Assembly: GCA_050331455.1 (NCBI GenBank)
Contig: JBHJGV010000013.1
Span: forward strand, 1 to 45,138
Reading direction: 5' to 3'
Source of the DNA: CAYUYV01 sp050331455
GTDB lineage: Bacteria; Pseudomonadota; Alphaproteobacteria; JAJFIK01
Length of the DNA stretch: 45,138 bases
The translations under genes were made by a program, and so were the position numbers. Below the pieces are notes generated by a model that worked only from the letters and a program-made list of their open reading frames with translations, did no database searches and was not told the origin of the DNA. This document shows positions 33,242 through 42,221 of the stretch, one piece after another. How positions within the stretch are numbered: the stretch's first letter is position 1; each line of letters begins with the position of its first letter.

Positions 33242-34795
33242 ATGCCGGCCAACGGCGTGGCGTCTTGCGAATCCGCTCCTAAACTTTCTCAAGGCGCGGC
33301 GTTTTCCCAGGGTCCCGAGAGGGCGAAACGGCGCACGCAAAGCCTGAACCGGTCCGGCGACAGACAGTCCCCCATGGCGCCCCGTCAGGCCCGACATCAG
33401 ACCGCCCCGGACACGGCGCCCGGCGGTGCAGCCAGAGCGAGGCACACGGTGCACGGCGAGGACACCCGTCATCAGGACCGCTCCCGGCCGGTCGGACCGC
33501 TCGGGGTCCGGTGGGACCGGACCTTTTGGCGACGGGTTCTCGGCTTTGCCGGTCCCGAAGCCGGCTGTGCCGCACATCCAGGCATCGATGCGGACGAGGA
33601 CGATGCCTTCCTGACACTGATCGAGAGCCTGCCGGACGGCGTCGCCGTGACGGCTCCGGACGGGTCGGTGATCGCCGCCAATGGCACCTGCCGGGTCCGT
33701 CTGGGTCTGCGGGCCGGCGACACCGGATCGGGGACCGAAGCGGGGGCCGAGGCCGACGACGCCGCGCTCGCCGACCGGCTGGCGGGTCTGCCGGAGGTGT
33801 TCCAGGCCGAGGGGCGGTGGTACCGGCGCTTCGTCCGCTCCCTTGCGCCCTATGGCACCTTGATCCTGATCCGGGATGTGACGATCGAGGCCCGCCAGGT
33901 GGCGCGGATCGAGACGCTGGAACAGGACGTCGCCGAGGCCAAAGCCTTGAAGGCCGACCTCGCCCGGGCCCAGGCTGCCGTCGCCGCCCTTGAAGAACGC
34001 GTCCAGCGGGAGCGGGCCCGGGCCGAGGCCGCAGGCCACGCCATGGCCGATTTCATGGCCAATGCCAGCCACGAACTGCGCACGCCGCTCAACGCCATCC
34101 TGGGCTTCTCGGAACTCATGAACCGGGAGCTGTTCGGCCCCGTCGGCCATGAAAAGTACAAAGAATATATCGGCGACATTCACGCCAGCGGCGCCGCCCT
34201 GCTCGATCTCGTCACGGATATTCTGGACATGGCGCGCCTGGACGGGCCCGATGCGACGGTCCACCAGCCCGCACGCATGCGCCCGGGCGATGCGGTGAAG
34301 ACCGCCGTGGCCTTTATCCGCCACCGGATGGACGCCAAATTCCAGGACCTGACCGTGGATCTCGACCGCCTGCCCACCGCCTATGCGGACCTCCAGTCGG
34401 TCAAACGCATCCTGCTTCACTTGCTCACGAATGCGGTGAAGTTCACGCCGGAGCACGGTTCCATCACGGTGCGTGGCACCGCGGATCTGCACCATGTGAT
34501 CTTGTCCGTGGAGGACACGGGCATCGGGATCGACGCGGAAGATCTGCCGGATCTAGGCACCCCGTTCCGCCGATCCCGCAGGGCCTGCGTCAACGGTGCC
34601 CCGGGCCTGGGGCTGGGGCTCGCCCTGTCGCGGCGCCTCGCCGAGGTCAATGGCGGCACACTGAGCCTTTCAAGCACGCCCGGCCAGGGGACTTGCGCGC
34701 GCCTCGTCCTGCCCCGAAGAGCCCAGCGATCCCAGACGCGCCCGCAGCGCGCACCCGCCGTTCCCACCCAAGCGGCCATCCGCGCCGTGTCCTGA
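33242..34795 (+). CDS. PAS-like sensor histidine kinase (orphan, DivJ/PleC-like)
   Basis: 517 residues from ATG 33242; ATG 33374 is an alternative start because the first 100 residues are low-complexity. A PAS-like segment (FLTLIESLPDGVAVTAPDGS, VIAANGTCRVRLGL) is followed by a coiled coil (about 220-265). The HisKA domain has phospho-acceptor His277 in MANASHELRTPLNAILGF, with FGPVGHEKYKEYIGDIHASG. HATPase_c shows HLLTNAVKFTPEHGS, VEDTGIGIDAEDLPDL and LGLGLALSRRLAEVNGGTLS. No transmembrane helix or adjacent response regulator. It closely resembles the kinase at 3942 in the HisKA block. Confidence 0.9.
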   Translation: MPANGVASCESAPKLSQGAAFSQGPERAKRRTQSLNRSGDRQSPMAPRQARHQTAPDTAPGGAARARHTVHGEDTRHQDRSRPVGPLGVRWDRTFWRRVLGFAGPEAGCAAHPGIDADEDDAFLTLIESLPDGVAVTAPDGSVIAANGTCRVRLGLRAGDTGSGTEAGAEADDAALADRLAGLPEVFQAEGRWYRRFVRSLAPYGTLILIRDVTIEARQVARIETLEQDVAEAKALKADLARAQAAVAALEERVQRERARAEAAGHAMADFMANASHELRTPLNAILGFSELMNRELFGPVGHEKYKEYIGDIHASGAALLDLVTDILDMARLDGPDATVHQPARMRPGDAVKTAVAFIRHRMDAKFQDLTVDLDRLPTAYADLQSVKRILLHLLTNAVKFTPEHGSITVRGTADLHHVILSVEDTGIGIDAEDLPDLGTPFRRSRRACVNGAPGLGLGLALSRRLAEVNGGTLSLSSTPGQGTCARLVLPRRAQRSQTRPQRAPAVPTQAAIRAVS

Positions 34796-34857
34796 GGACC
34801 GGCGCCGCGTCAAAGGGCCTTCCTAACGGGTATATGCCTGTAAAGCCGTCCGGGGGC

Positions 34858-36021
34858 TCAGTTGGGCAGGTGCTGGTCCATGAAGGCAAGCGTATTGCCG
34901 CCCATCACCTTTTCGATGGTCGTCTCGTCGAGGCCCTGGGCCAGCAGGGCGTCGGTCAGGACCGCCATCTCAGAGGCGTCAAAGGCCACTGTGGTCGCGC
35001 CGTCATAGTCCGAGCCGAGGGCGACCTGGTCGGCGCCCACCAGGGCAACGCCATAGGCGATGGCCGCCGCCACCGAGCCGGGGGACGGATCGCAGACCGC
35101 GCCGTCCCAATAGCCGACACCGATCAGCCCGCCGGCCTGCGCAAAGCGTTGCATGAGGTCATCGGAAATGTTGCGTGGCTGATTGCAATGGCCCTTGAAG
35201 CCCGTGTGAGAGATCACAAGTCCGCGCACACCCATGTCCAGCACGTCCCGAACGACGGCCTCGGATGAATGGGCGAGATCGAGGATCACGCCTTTTTCGG
35301 CCATGCGCGTCACGGCTTGGCGGCCGAACGCCGACAGTCCGCCTTTTTCCAAACCGTGGAGCGAGCCGCCCAGCCCATTGTCGAAGAAATGATGCAGGCC
35401 CATCATGCGATAGCCCGCATCCCACAACCCATCGATGGCGTCGAGCCGGCCCTCAAGGGCATGGGCGCCTTCTATGGCCAGCAGGCCGCCGATCACAGCC
35501 CGTCCTTGCGCCTGGTCCGTCCGCAGGCGCGCAAGATCGCCCCGGGTCCGGATAACCCGAAGGGCTCCATTGGAGCGTTCGGTGAAGCGATGGAGCTTCT
35601 GGGCCTGATAGACGGCCCGTTCGAACAGGCTGAACCAGGTGCGCGGCGGCCAGCCCTGGGCCATCACCAAACTCGTGATCCGGTCGGTGTCCGCATCGTT
35701 GCTGGCATAGTTCTGTCCGCTCGGGGACTTCGTCACGGCCGAGAACACCTGAAAGACGAACCCGCCTTCGAGCAGGCGGGGGATGTCCACATGGCCCCGC
35801 TCGCCGCGATCCAGAATGTTCCGCTTCCAAAGGAGACTGTCGGCGTGCAGATCGGCCAGCACGAGACGGTCATGGACGGCCTGACCCGCCGGCGATACGG
35901 CATAGGGGTCATGGGGCACGACCTTGTTGGTGCCGCTTTCCAGCATGCCCGGCACCACCGCATAGGCGACGGCGAGGCCCGCAATGATGAGGACGAGTAG
36001 GCCGACAAGTAGCCGTTGCAT
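34858..36021 (-). CDS. Membrane dipeptidase (M19 family)
   Basis: 387-residue zinc dipeptidase of the renal-dipeptidase family. An N-terminal hydrophobic helix (LLVGLLVLIIAGLAVAYAVV) anchors or exports it. The metal site His-x-Asp is in LADLHADSLLW, the bridging Glu in AIEGAHALEG, and later ligands in ISHTGFKGHCNQPRNISDD. LGSDYDGATTVAF completes the site. It hydrolyses dipeptides, and family members also cleave other small amides. Start 36021 has aggga upstream. It lies 60 bp past the GcvT-like gene on the same strand and could be cotranscribed. Confidence 0.92.
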   Translation of the reverse strand: MQRLLVGLLVLIIAGLAVAYAVVPGMLESGTNKVVPHDPYAVSPAGQAVHDRLVLADLHADSLLWKRNILDRGERGHVDIPRLLEGGFVFQVFSAVTKSPSGQNYASNDADTDRITSLVMAQGWPPRTWFSLFERAVYQAQKLHRFTERSNGALRVIRTRGDLARLRTDQAQGRAVIGGLLAIEGAHALEGRLDAIDGLWDAGYRMMGLHHFFDNGLGGSLHGLEKGGLSAFGRQAVTRMAEKGVILDLAHSSEAVVRDVLDMGVRGLVISHTGFKGHCNQPRNISDDLMQRFAQAGGLIGVGYWDGAVCDPSPGSVAAAIAYGVALVGADQVALGSDYDGATTVAFDASEMAVLTDALLAQGLDETTIEKVMGGNTLAFMDQHLPN

Positions 36022-36081
36022 GACGTTTCCCTCAGTCCGGACAGCCCTCCTTCGGACTGCTCCGTCAAGCCTGTTTTTCAA

Positions 36082-37572
36082 TCACGCTCGCAGGATAGCA
36101 CCCGGACGGGCCATGCGCACAGGGGGAGTATCGAGGGTCTCAAGCACCCAGGGACCGCCGCGATCCGGGGCGGGATCATCAGAGCGGGCCAGGCCCCACC
36201 AGGATCCGGTCACCGGGCAACGGGCCAGGGAGGTCAGCCGCGCCGTCGCCTGGCCCCGGCGCACCCGCTGGCCCGCCTGGGCCGGCCCCGGCAGGGGCAC
36301 GTGGAACAGACGCCCCCCGGTTTCAGCGAACTGGTCGTGGCGGGCGACGAGGGCCCCGCGGCCCGAAAAGGCCGGTTTTTCCCAGTCGACCATGGCTTCG
36401 AGACCAAGATCGAAGGGGTCAAGGGCATCGCGCCGGTCGATGGCCTCTTCCGGGGACGGGGCGTCTTTCCCAATACGGGGCCAGCCGGCGGTCACGCGGG
36501 CCGTCTCCAGGCTGTCCAGACCGATGGGCCGCACGCTTTCGCCGCAGTCCCGCAGGATCCAGTCCCACAGGGTGCCCGCATCCCCCGGTTCGACCCAGAT
36601 TTCCGCACGGGGGGCAAGACCGAAGGACCCGCCCGGTCCGTCCGGAACGATCAGTTGACCGAGCAATCCATGGCGGGCGATGGAGGCCATGCCGCCGCGC
36701 ACACTCTGTGCATCCCGCATGAGGCCCGTGCGGGTGAGGGTTTCAAAAATCCGCGGACCGAACAGGCCCAGGACCGCGATGCCACCCAGCTCCGAATGGA
36801 CCCGCACGGCAAGGCCCCGCGCCGCATCCTCGACCCAGGGCAGGATGAGGGTTTCCGAGACCAGCAGGAAACTGTCGCGGCCCAGGCGCAAGACATCGGC
36901 GAGGGCGATCACCCGGCCCTGTCCGTTGCAAAGGAGCGTGGAGCGCACCATGCCGTCGGCGAGACTCGCGGCCGTCAGCGTCGTGATTCGGTCCACGGCA
37001 TCGGCCGCGGCTTCACCATCGAGCCGAACGATGGATTGGGGCGTCAGGTCGGCGAGACCGCAGCCCAGACGCAGGGTCATGGCCTCGGTTTCAGGGTCGC
37101 TGCACAGGGCCGGCACCCGGGTTCCGTTCCACATGGCCCAGGAGAGGGCCCAGCCGGCCATCCGGTCATGGAACGGAGTGGTCGAGGCCGAATGGGTCCG
37201 CCCCCCAGAGGAACCGTGGCCGCCATTGGCACTACCGGCCGTTCCGCCCTGGGTTGACGATGGGGATTGGGTCGCGCTTGGGGACCGGGCCGGCGCCGGC
37301 GGATCCGCCTCGCCCGTCTCCGGGTCCTGACCGTCTTCGGGATGCGGGGGTTCTCCAGCCGGTTCGATGTCCAAGGCCGGCTCCCCGGGCACACCCTCGG
37401 CCGGGTTCGGGAGGGTGGGATCGGGCGGCGCAGTGTCTTCGGGGGCCGCGTCATGCGCACCGGTGCCACCGGTCGCCGCCGCCATGTCGTCCGGAAAGGG
37501 TGGGTCCGCCTCGGGCGTTTTCGGCGCGCGGAAATCCGGAATCGGCGGTTGATAGGGATCGTGCGATGTCAT
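36082..37572 (-). CDS. GcvT/YgfZ-family aminomethyltransferase-like protein with disordered N-terminus
   Basis: 496 residues. The first 135 are Pro/Gly/Asp/Glu/Ser-rich and probably disordered (PPDPTLPNPAEGVPGEPALD). The rest is a folate-binding T-protein fold: LGCGLADLTPQSIVRLDGEA, STLLCNGQGRVIALADVLRL, ELGGIAVLGLFGPRIFETL, RPIGLDSLETARVTAGWPRI and LGLEAMVDWEKPAFSGRGAL. The C-terminal barrel follows. It may act on a tetrahydrofolate-linked one-carbon unit, or be a sarcosine/dimethylglycine-oxidase-like T domain. The upstream FAD oxidoreductases on the same strand make a role in amine demethylation possible but unproven. Start 37572 has gggcagg upstream. Confidence 0.75.
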   Translation of the reverse strand: MTSHDPYQPPIPDFRAPKTPEADPPFPDDMAAATGGTGAHDAAPEDTAPPDPTLPNPAEGVPGEPALDIEPAGEPPHPEDGQDPETGEADPPAPARSPSATQSPSSTQGGTAGSANGGHGSSGGRTHSASTTPFHDRMAGWALSWAMWNGTRVPALCSDPETEAMTLRLGCGLADLTPQSIVRLDGEAAADAVDRITTLTAASLADGMVRSTLLCNGQGRVIALADVLRLGRDSFLLVSETLILPWVEDAARGLAVRVHSELGGIAVLGLFGPRIFETLTRTGLMRDAQSVRGGMASIARHGLLGQLIVPDGPGGSFGLAPRAEIWVEPGDAGTLWDWILRDCGESVRPIGLDSLETARVTAGWPRIGKDAPSPEEAIDRRDALDPFDLGLEAMVDWEKPAFSGRGALVARHDQFAETGGRLFHVPLPGPAQAGQRVRRGQATARLTSLARCPVTGSWWGLARSDDPAPDRGGPWVLETLDTPPVRMARPGAILRA

Positions 37573-37675
37573 GACCTGCCCCTGTTTCACCAAGCAGCGT
37601 TTCGGCGGGAGGCGTTTCGACGGGACGCGTGCCGACGGGATGGACGCGTCACGCCATTTCTCCTCGACCCATCCG

Positions 37676-39295
37676 TCAACGCCCTTTGTCTTCTGCAATA
37701 ATGGCCCTGGCCGCGTCCCGCCCGGCCTCGCCGGACACACCGCCGCCGGGCCCTGTCGCCGCGCCGCACAGGCGCAGGCCGTCCACCAGAAGCCCGTCAA
37801 TCCGGCGGTTGGGGCCGAGCTGGTCGGCCGCCAGATCGCCCTGGTGCCAGTGTCCGCCGCGCGCGCCGAAAGCCGCCTCCATATCCCGCGGTGTCAACAC
37901 CGCGACCTTGCGCACGAGGTCGGGCAGATCCGGCGCATGGAAGCTGAGGCGGTCGATCACCGCCTTGGCCAGTTGGCGGCGCAGGGCCTCGTTCGCCTCC
38001 GGGGACGCCAGATAGGGCACATATTGAACGACCACGGACATCACATGGCGGCCGGCGGGGGCCATATCCGGATCGCTCAGGGAGGGGATGATCACTTCAA
38101 GGGCCGGATAAGTGCTCATCTCGCCATATTTGATTGGGCGATAGGCGCTTTCCAGATAGTCCGTAGACGGCGCCACGACAAGCCGTCCCGCCAGGCGCTC
38201 CGGCGCGAGACCACGGAAACGGGGCAGTCCGTCCAGGGACAAATTGACCTTGCCGGTCACGCCTTTGCTGCGCCAGCGCTTGAGCCGTCGGACCAGTTCC
38301 ACATCCATGTGCCGTGTGCCGAGCAGTCCGAGGCACGTGCTCTGGGGATCGAGGGACGACAGAACGTATCGGCTGCGCACCCGGGCCCCGCTGGCCAGCA
38401 CAACCCCGGCCACCCGGTCGCCTTCCACCAGCAGCGAGCGCACGGCCGTGTCGAACTGCACGCGCGCCCCGGCTTCCGTTGCCGCGGCATGCAGCGCTCC
38501 GGCCACGGATCCCATGCCTCCCTTGGCGAGGCCCAAGGTGCCCCTCATGCCCGCACATTCGCCCGACAGGCGGTGGAGCCAAGGCAGAAGCGTGCCCGGC
38601 GCGCTGGGCGGCTGGGTGGCGCCGAGCCCCGCGTCAAAGGCGAGAGCGCCGCGGATCAAGGGGTGGTCGAAGGCCTGGTCCAGCACATCCGTGACCCGGC
38701 CGTGGGTGGCCATGGCGAGCGCGCGCGCTTCGCCCGCCGGCAGGCGCTTCAGTGTCCGGGCGGCGTCGAGCCCCTTTTCCCGCCCGCCGAGGGAGGAGGC
38801 GGCAAAAGCCGCGGCGAGGCGATTCATCCGCGCCATGAAGGTCCCGAATTCCTCGCCGTCCTGGGGCGCGACCTGGGCCAGCACCGCGCGGGCGCGCACC
38901 GGATCAGCGGGCAGGGTCAAATGGGCCCCGTCCTCGTCAAGGGCCGTGGTCTCCAGGCGGCGCACCGCGTAAGTGAGGCCCCGCTTGTACAGGCCAAGAT
39001 CCCGCACGACCCGGGGGTCGAGCCGGCTGATCACATGGGCGCAGACAGGCAGGGAAAAACCCGGTTCGATATCGCCATTCGACGCCATGCCGCCGACCAG
39101 ATGCCGGGCTTCGAGCACCAATGTCGACAGCCGCGCCTTGGCGCAGTAGGCCGCGGCGGTCAGGCCGTTGATGCCGCCGCCGATAATGATGACATCGGTC
39201 TCGGCGGGAATGACCCCGTCGCTGCGGTAGTCCGGATGGGTACCGGGGGCAAAGCCGCCGATCTGGGATCCAATGGGGGCGAAGGATTCGCTCAT
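37676..39295 (-). CDS. FAD-dependent oxidoreductase, PYROXD2/COG1233 type
   Basis: 539-residue phytoene-desaturase-like flavoprotein. The N-terminal Rossmann motif is intact: DVIIIGGGINGLTAAAYCAK then LVLEARHLVGGMASNGDIEP. It ends with GGHWHQGDLAADQLGPNRRI and RLCGAATGPGGGVSGEAGRD, typical of the PYROXD2 subgroup of COG1233 rather than of carotenoid desaturases. The middle substrate domain includes KGGMGSVAGALHAAATEAGA. Substrate unknown. It overlaps the upstream paralogue by 4 bp and leads into the GcvT-like gene 103 bp downstream. Confidence 0.9.
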   Translation of the reverse strand: MSESFAPIGSQIGGFAPGTHPDYRSDGVIPAETDVIIIGGGINGLTAAAYCAKARLSTLVLEARHLVGGMASNGDIEPGFSLPVCAHVISRLDPRVVRDLGLYKRGLTYAVRRLETTALDEDGAHLTLPADPVRARAVLAQVAPQDGEEFGTFMARMNRLAAAFAASSLGGREKGLDAARTLKRLPAGEARALAMATHGRVTDVLDQAFDHPLIRGALAFDAGLGATQPPSAPGTLLPWLHRLSGECAGMRGTLGLAKGGMGSVAGALHAAATEAGARVQFDTAVRSLLVEGDRVAGVVLASGARVRSRYVLSSLDPQSTCLGLLGTRHMDVELVRRLKRWRSKGVTGKVNLSLDGLPRFRGLAPERLAGRLVVAPSTDYLESAYRPIKYGEMSTYPALEVIIPSLSDPDMAPAGRHVMSVVVQYVPYLASPEANEALRRQLAKAVIDRLSFHAPDLPDLVRKVAVLTPRDMEAAFGARGGHWHQGDLAADQLGPNRRIDGLLVDGLRLCGAATGPGGGVSGEAGRDAARAIIAEDKGR

Positions 39296-40989
39296 GGCAC
39301 CTGCCTGATCCGCAGTTTTTCCGAAACGCCCGTGGCGAGGCGGGCCCCGAGGGCAAGCCCGGCGACTCCGGGCTCATTGGGCAGAACCGCCATGTCCGGG
39401 CCGCACAAAACCAAGCCTTCGACCGCACACAGATGGCGAGCCAGGACGGGCACGGGACGGTTCCAATAAAGCCGGTCCGGCGCCCAGTCCCCGGCGAGCA
39501 GCGCTCCGCCGGTCCGGCCCGTTTCGGAGGCCAGATCCGTCGGCAACCAGACGGTCACGGCCTCGACGGCGGAGGGGAAACGGGGCCAGAGACTGCCCAT
39601 CCGTTCCAGGACCACATCGCGGAAGGCATCGCGACGGGCATCGGTCCACCCGCCGTCATGGAACTGATCCGGCGCGAAATGGGCCGAGACCATCAGGACC
39701 GCGCCGGTCCGTGGCCCCTCGTCAGGATCTGCGCCCGGGACCGCGCCGCTTTCCAGGGACACCGACAGCCAGGGCGCCGTGGGCAGCCGGCCCTCGCGGG
39801 CATCGTCCCCGGCGGCTTCCATGGCGGCGACACCGTCCGTAATGCAGATCTGGGAGGGGAAATCCGTCCGCCAGGCCGGCGGCAGAAACTCCAGTGAGCC
39901 GACGGAAACGGCAAGGCGTGCAACCCGGCCCACGCTGTCCGCCCGGCCCACCATGCGCACGAGATCCCCCGGCAAGGCCTTGGAGGGAATGAGATCGAGG
40001 ACTGTGCGTTTCATGTCGTGGCCCGACACCACGAGATGGGACGGCACCTGGCGCCCGTCCCACAAGGACACGCCCTGGACCTTGCCGTCGGCCACCAGGA
40101 TCTCGCTCACATCCGTTTCGAGAAACAGATCGACGCCCGCCGCCGAAAGCGAAGACTCAAGGGCTGCCGACAGGGCCGCCGCGCCGCCCTGGACCTGGGC
40201 CCCGAACCACAGGCTGCCCTGCCCCGCATCGGGCCCCGAACCATCAAGGAGCGGCAGGTTCAGCAGGCCCAGGGCCGATCCCGGCGCCATGGGGCCGGCA
40301 TTCTGGTGGGCCAGGGCCAGCGCCGAGAGCAGGGTGCGCAAGGCCGGGGCCTGGAGATCCACACGCAGGCGGTCGGCGCAGGATGCGCCGGCGAGATTGA
40401 GGAGATCGAACAGGGTATCCTCGCCAAGGCGCGCGGCGGCAGCGAGCCGGTCCTGCACCTGGCGGGCGGACCGGGCGCGAAGGGCCGCCGGATCGAGGGG
40501 CGGTTCGACGAGGAACGGGGCGCTGAGCGTGCGCAGGCGAGCGATGGTGGCGCGCAGATGGTGAAAGCGCGCGCCCTCTCCGGCCTTCAAAGCGTCGAGC
40601 CGGGCCGTCGTTTCCCGCCCATTGCGCGAAAGAGTCAGGCCGGGGCCGGTCTGGCTTAAAAGGGCCGGCGGCGCAGCAGGCACCATGACGAGACCATGGG
40701 CCTCCAGATCGAGGGCCCGGGCGACGGCCGGGTGGATCCCCCGCGGCCCGAGCGGCGCGAGGCCAGCCCGTGCGCCAGCGCGTGCGCCAGCCCGAGCGGA
40801 TGAATGCTCCGGCAGAAGGGGCCGCGGCCGATGGGCCCCGCCCAGAACGCCGTCCTGGTCGAACAGGGCGACCGTGAGCCCCGACCGTGCGAGCGCGCCG
40901 GCAAGCACGACCGCATCGAGGGAGGCCCCCGCGATCACCACGTCATACGCCGAATCGGCGGCCGCATTTTTGTTCCGGCCAATCGCCAT
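39292..40989 (-). CDS. Degenerate PYROXD2/COG1233-like flavoprotein paralogue
   Basis: 565-residue paralogue of the downstream oxidoreductase. The expected GxGxxG nucleotide loop is replaced: VVIAGASLDAVVLAGALARS has only one of the three glycines in place. The C-terminal FAD block is also eroded (LVLCGPDMAVLPNEPGVAGL). Other blocks persist (GLTVALFDQDGVLGGAHRPR, KVQGVSLWDGRQVPSHLVVS). A short R-A-G-A tandem (ARAGARAGARAGLAP) marks an expanded loop. With the 4-bp overlap, this suggests a heteromeric complex in which this subunit may not bind FAD. Start ATG 40989. Confidence 0.8.
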   Translation of the reverse strand: MAIGRNKNAAADSAYDVVIAGASLDAVVLAGALARSGLTVALFDQDGVLGGAHRPRPLLPEHSSARAGARAGARAGLAPLGPRGIHPAVARALDLEAHGLVMVPAAPPALLSQTGPGLTLSRNGRETTARLDALKAGEGARFHHLRATIARLRTLSAPFLVEPPLDPAALRARSARQVQDRLAAAARLGEDTLFDLLNLAGASCADRLRVDLQAPALRTLLSALALAHQNAGPMAPGSALGLLNLPLLDGSGPDAGQGSLWFGAQVQGGAAALSAALESSLSAAGVDLFLETDVSEILVADGKVQGVSLWDGRQVPSHLVVSGHDMKRTVLDLIPSKALPGDLVRMVGRADSVGRVARLAVSVGSLEFLPPAWRTDFPSQICITDGVAAMEAAGDDAREGRLPTAPWLSVSLESGAVPGADPDEGPRTGAVLMVSAHFAPDQFHDGGWTDARRDAFRDVVLERMGSLWPRFPSAVEAVTVWLPTDLASETGRTGGALLAGDWAPDRLYWNRPVPVLARHLCAVEGLVLCGPDMAVLPNEPGVAGLALGARLATGVSEKLRIRQVP

Positions 40990-41283
40990 TGCTGTTCAAC
41001 CCACTGCCAAATCCCGAGCCGTCCCCCACCCGTGTCGCCGCTTTATGTCCACCGAGCAGGCATCTTAGGATAACTCCGAAGGGCGCCCATAGCCCGGTTC
41101 CGGAATGCCCCCGCCTGCCCTATCATGCGCTGAGTCCCGGATGGGCGGATAGCCCTATCCGGCAGCAAGCAGAAAACCCGATTCCCCCGCTCGCGCGAGC
41201 CTTTCTTGGCGCCCCTGCCCGGCGATGCCACGGCCGGGAGCGCCGGGAACCAGGCCGGGGCGGGAACAAGGCGAAGGACGTCC
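40990..41283. other. Divergent intergenic region
   Basis: 294 bp between the flavoprotein pair and speE. It should hold the two divergent promoters, but no element with a clear consensus was found. The region is less GC-rich than the flanking genes in its left half. Confidence 0.5.
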
Positions 41284-42198
41284 ATGCCCAAATGGTTCGG
41301 CGAGGCCCTGCACACGGGCTACCAGCAGACATTCGAGATCAACCGCATCCTGGCCGATGAGGTGACGCCCTTCCAGCGTGTCCAGATCCTGGAGACGGTG
41401 GCGAATGGGCGCGTCCTGGTGCTCGACGACATCGTCCAACTGAGTTCCCGGGACGAGTTCACCTATTCGGAAATGCTGGCCCATGTGCCGCTGTTCGAAT
41501 TGATGGCCATGGGCGCACCGGCGCGCCGGGTGCTGATCATCGGCGGCGGCGACGGGGCCATCGCCGAGGAGGTGCTGAAACATCGCACGGTGGAGGAGGT
41601 CGTGCTGGCCGAGATCGACCCGCGGGTCGTGGCCCTGTGCAAGGAGCATTTCGGGGAGGTCCATAACGGGGCGTTTGACGACCCGCGCTTCGTGCTCCGT
41701 CTGGGCGACGGGTTCGAGACTCTTCAGCGGGCCGACAGCATCGGCGCCTTCGACCTCATCATCGCCGATCGTCCGGACCCGGTGGGTCCCGCCGGCACAC
41801 TGTTCGCCGACCCTTTCTACGAGGCCGTGGCCCGGGCCCTGTCGCCGCGCGGCATCGCAACCTTCCAGACCGGCGTGCCCTTCTATCAGCCCGGCGAGCT
41901 GGCCGATGCCATGCCCCAGCTCCAGCGCACCTTCCCCCATGCCGGCGCCTTTCTGACCGTGACACCGAGCTATGTGGGCGGCTCCATGGCCCTCACCTTT
42001 GCCAGCATGGAGCGTCCCCTGGGTGAGACGACCTTGCGCGTGTTGGAGCGCCTGTTCGATGCCATCCGAGTCCGGACGGATTACTACAACCCGGAAATCC
42101 ACAAGGCCGCCTTCGCCCTGCCCCCATATCTGCGCCGGATCACGAACGGCGCACGGCTGCTGCCGGGGGAGCGCCCCCGGATCGTCGCCACGTCTTGA
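41284..42198 (+). CDS. speE: Spermidine synthase
   Basis: 304-residue aminopropyltransferase that makes spermidine from putrescine and decarboxylated SAM. The N-terminal beta domain shows GRVLVLDDIVQLSSRDEFTY. The SAM-like site has RVLIIGGGDGAIAEEVLKH, EIDPRVVALCKEHF, and the catalytic loop IIADRPDPVGPAGTLFADPF, which keeps both Asp residues although the usual D-S/T-S/T-D reads D-R-P-D. The C-terminal SYVGGSMALTFAS block is standard. Start 41284 has gaagga upstream. No speD is nearby. It ends 23 bp before a truncated transposase. Confidence 0.93.
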   Translation: MPKWFGEALHTGYQQTFEINRILADEVTPFQRVQILETVANGRVLVLDDIVQLSSRDEFTYSEMLAHVPLFELMAMGAPARRVLIIGGGDGAIAEEVLKHRTVEEVVLAEIDPRVVALCKEHFGEVHNGAFDDPRFVLRLGDGFETLQRADSIGAFDLIIADRPDPVGPAGTLFADPFYEAVARALSPRGIATFQTGVPFYQPGELADAMPQLQRTFPHAGAFLTVTPSYVGGSMALTFASMERPLGETTLRVLERLFDAIRVRTDYYNPEIHKAAFALPPYLRRITNGARLLPGERPRIVATS

Positions 42199-42221
42199 GA
42201 TCATCGGCCAATAAGGGTCGA

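Noticed and set aside
37571..39469. A 632-codon open frame on the plus strand opposite the PYROXD2-type flavoprotein
   Set aside because: It mirrors the real gene in a high-GC sequence; the peptide is rich in Gly, His, Arg and Gln with no domain, and the opposite strand has full family motifs.
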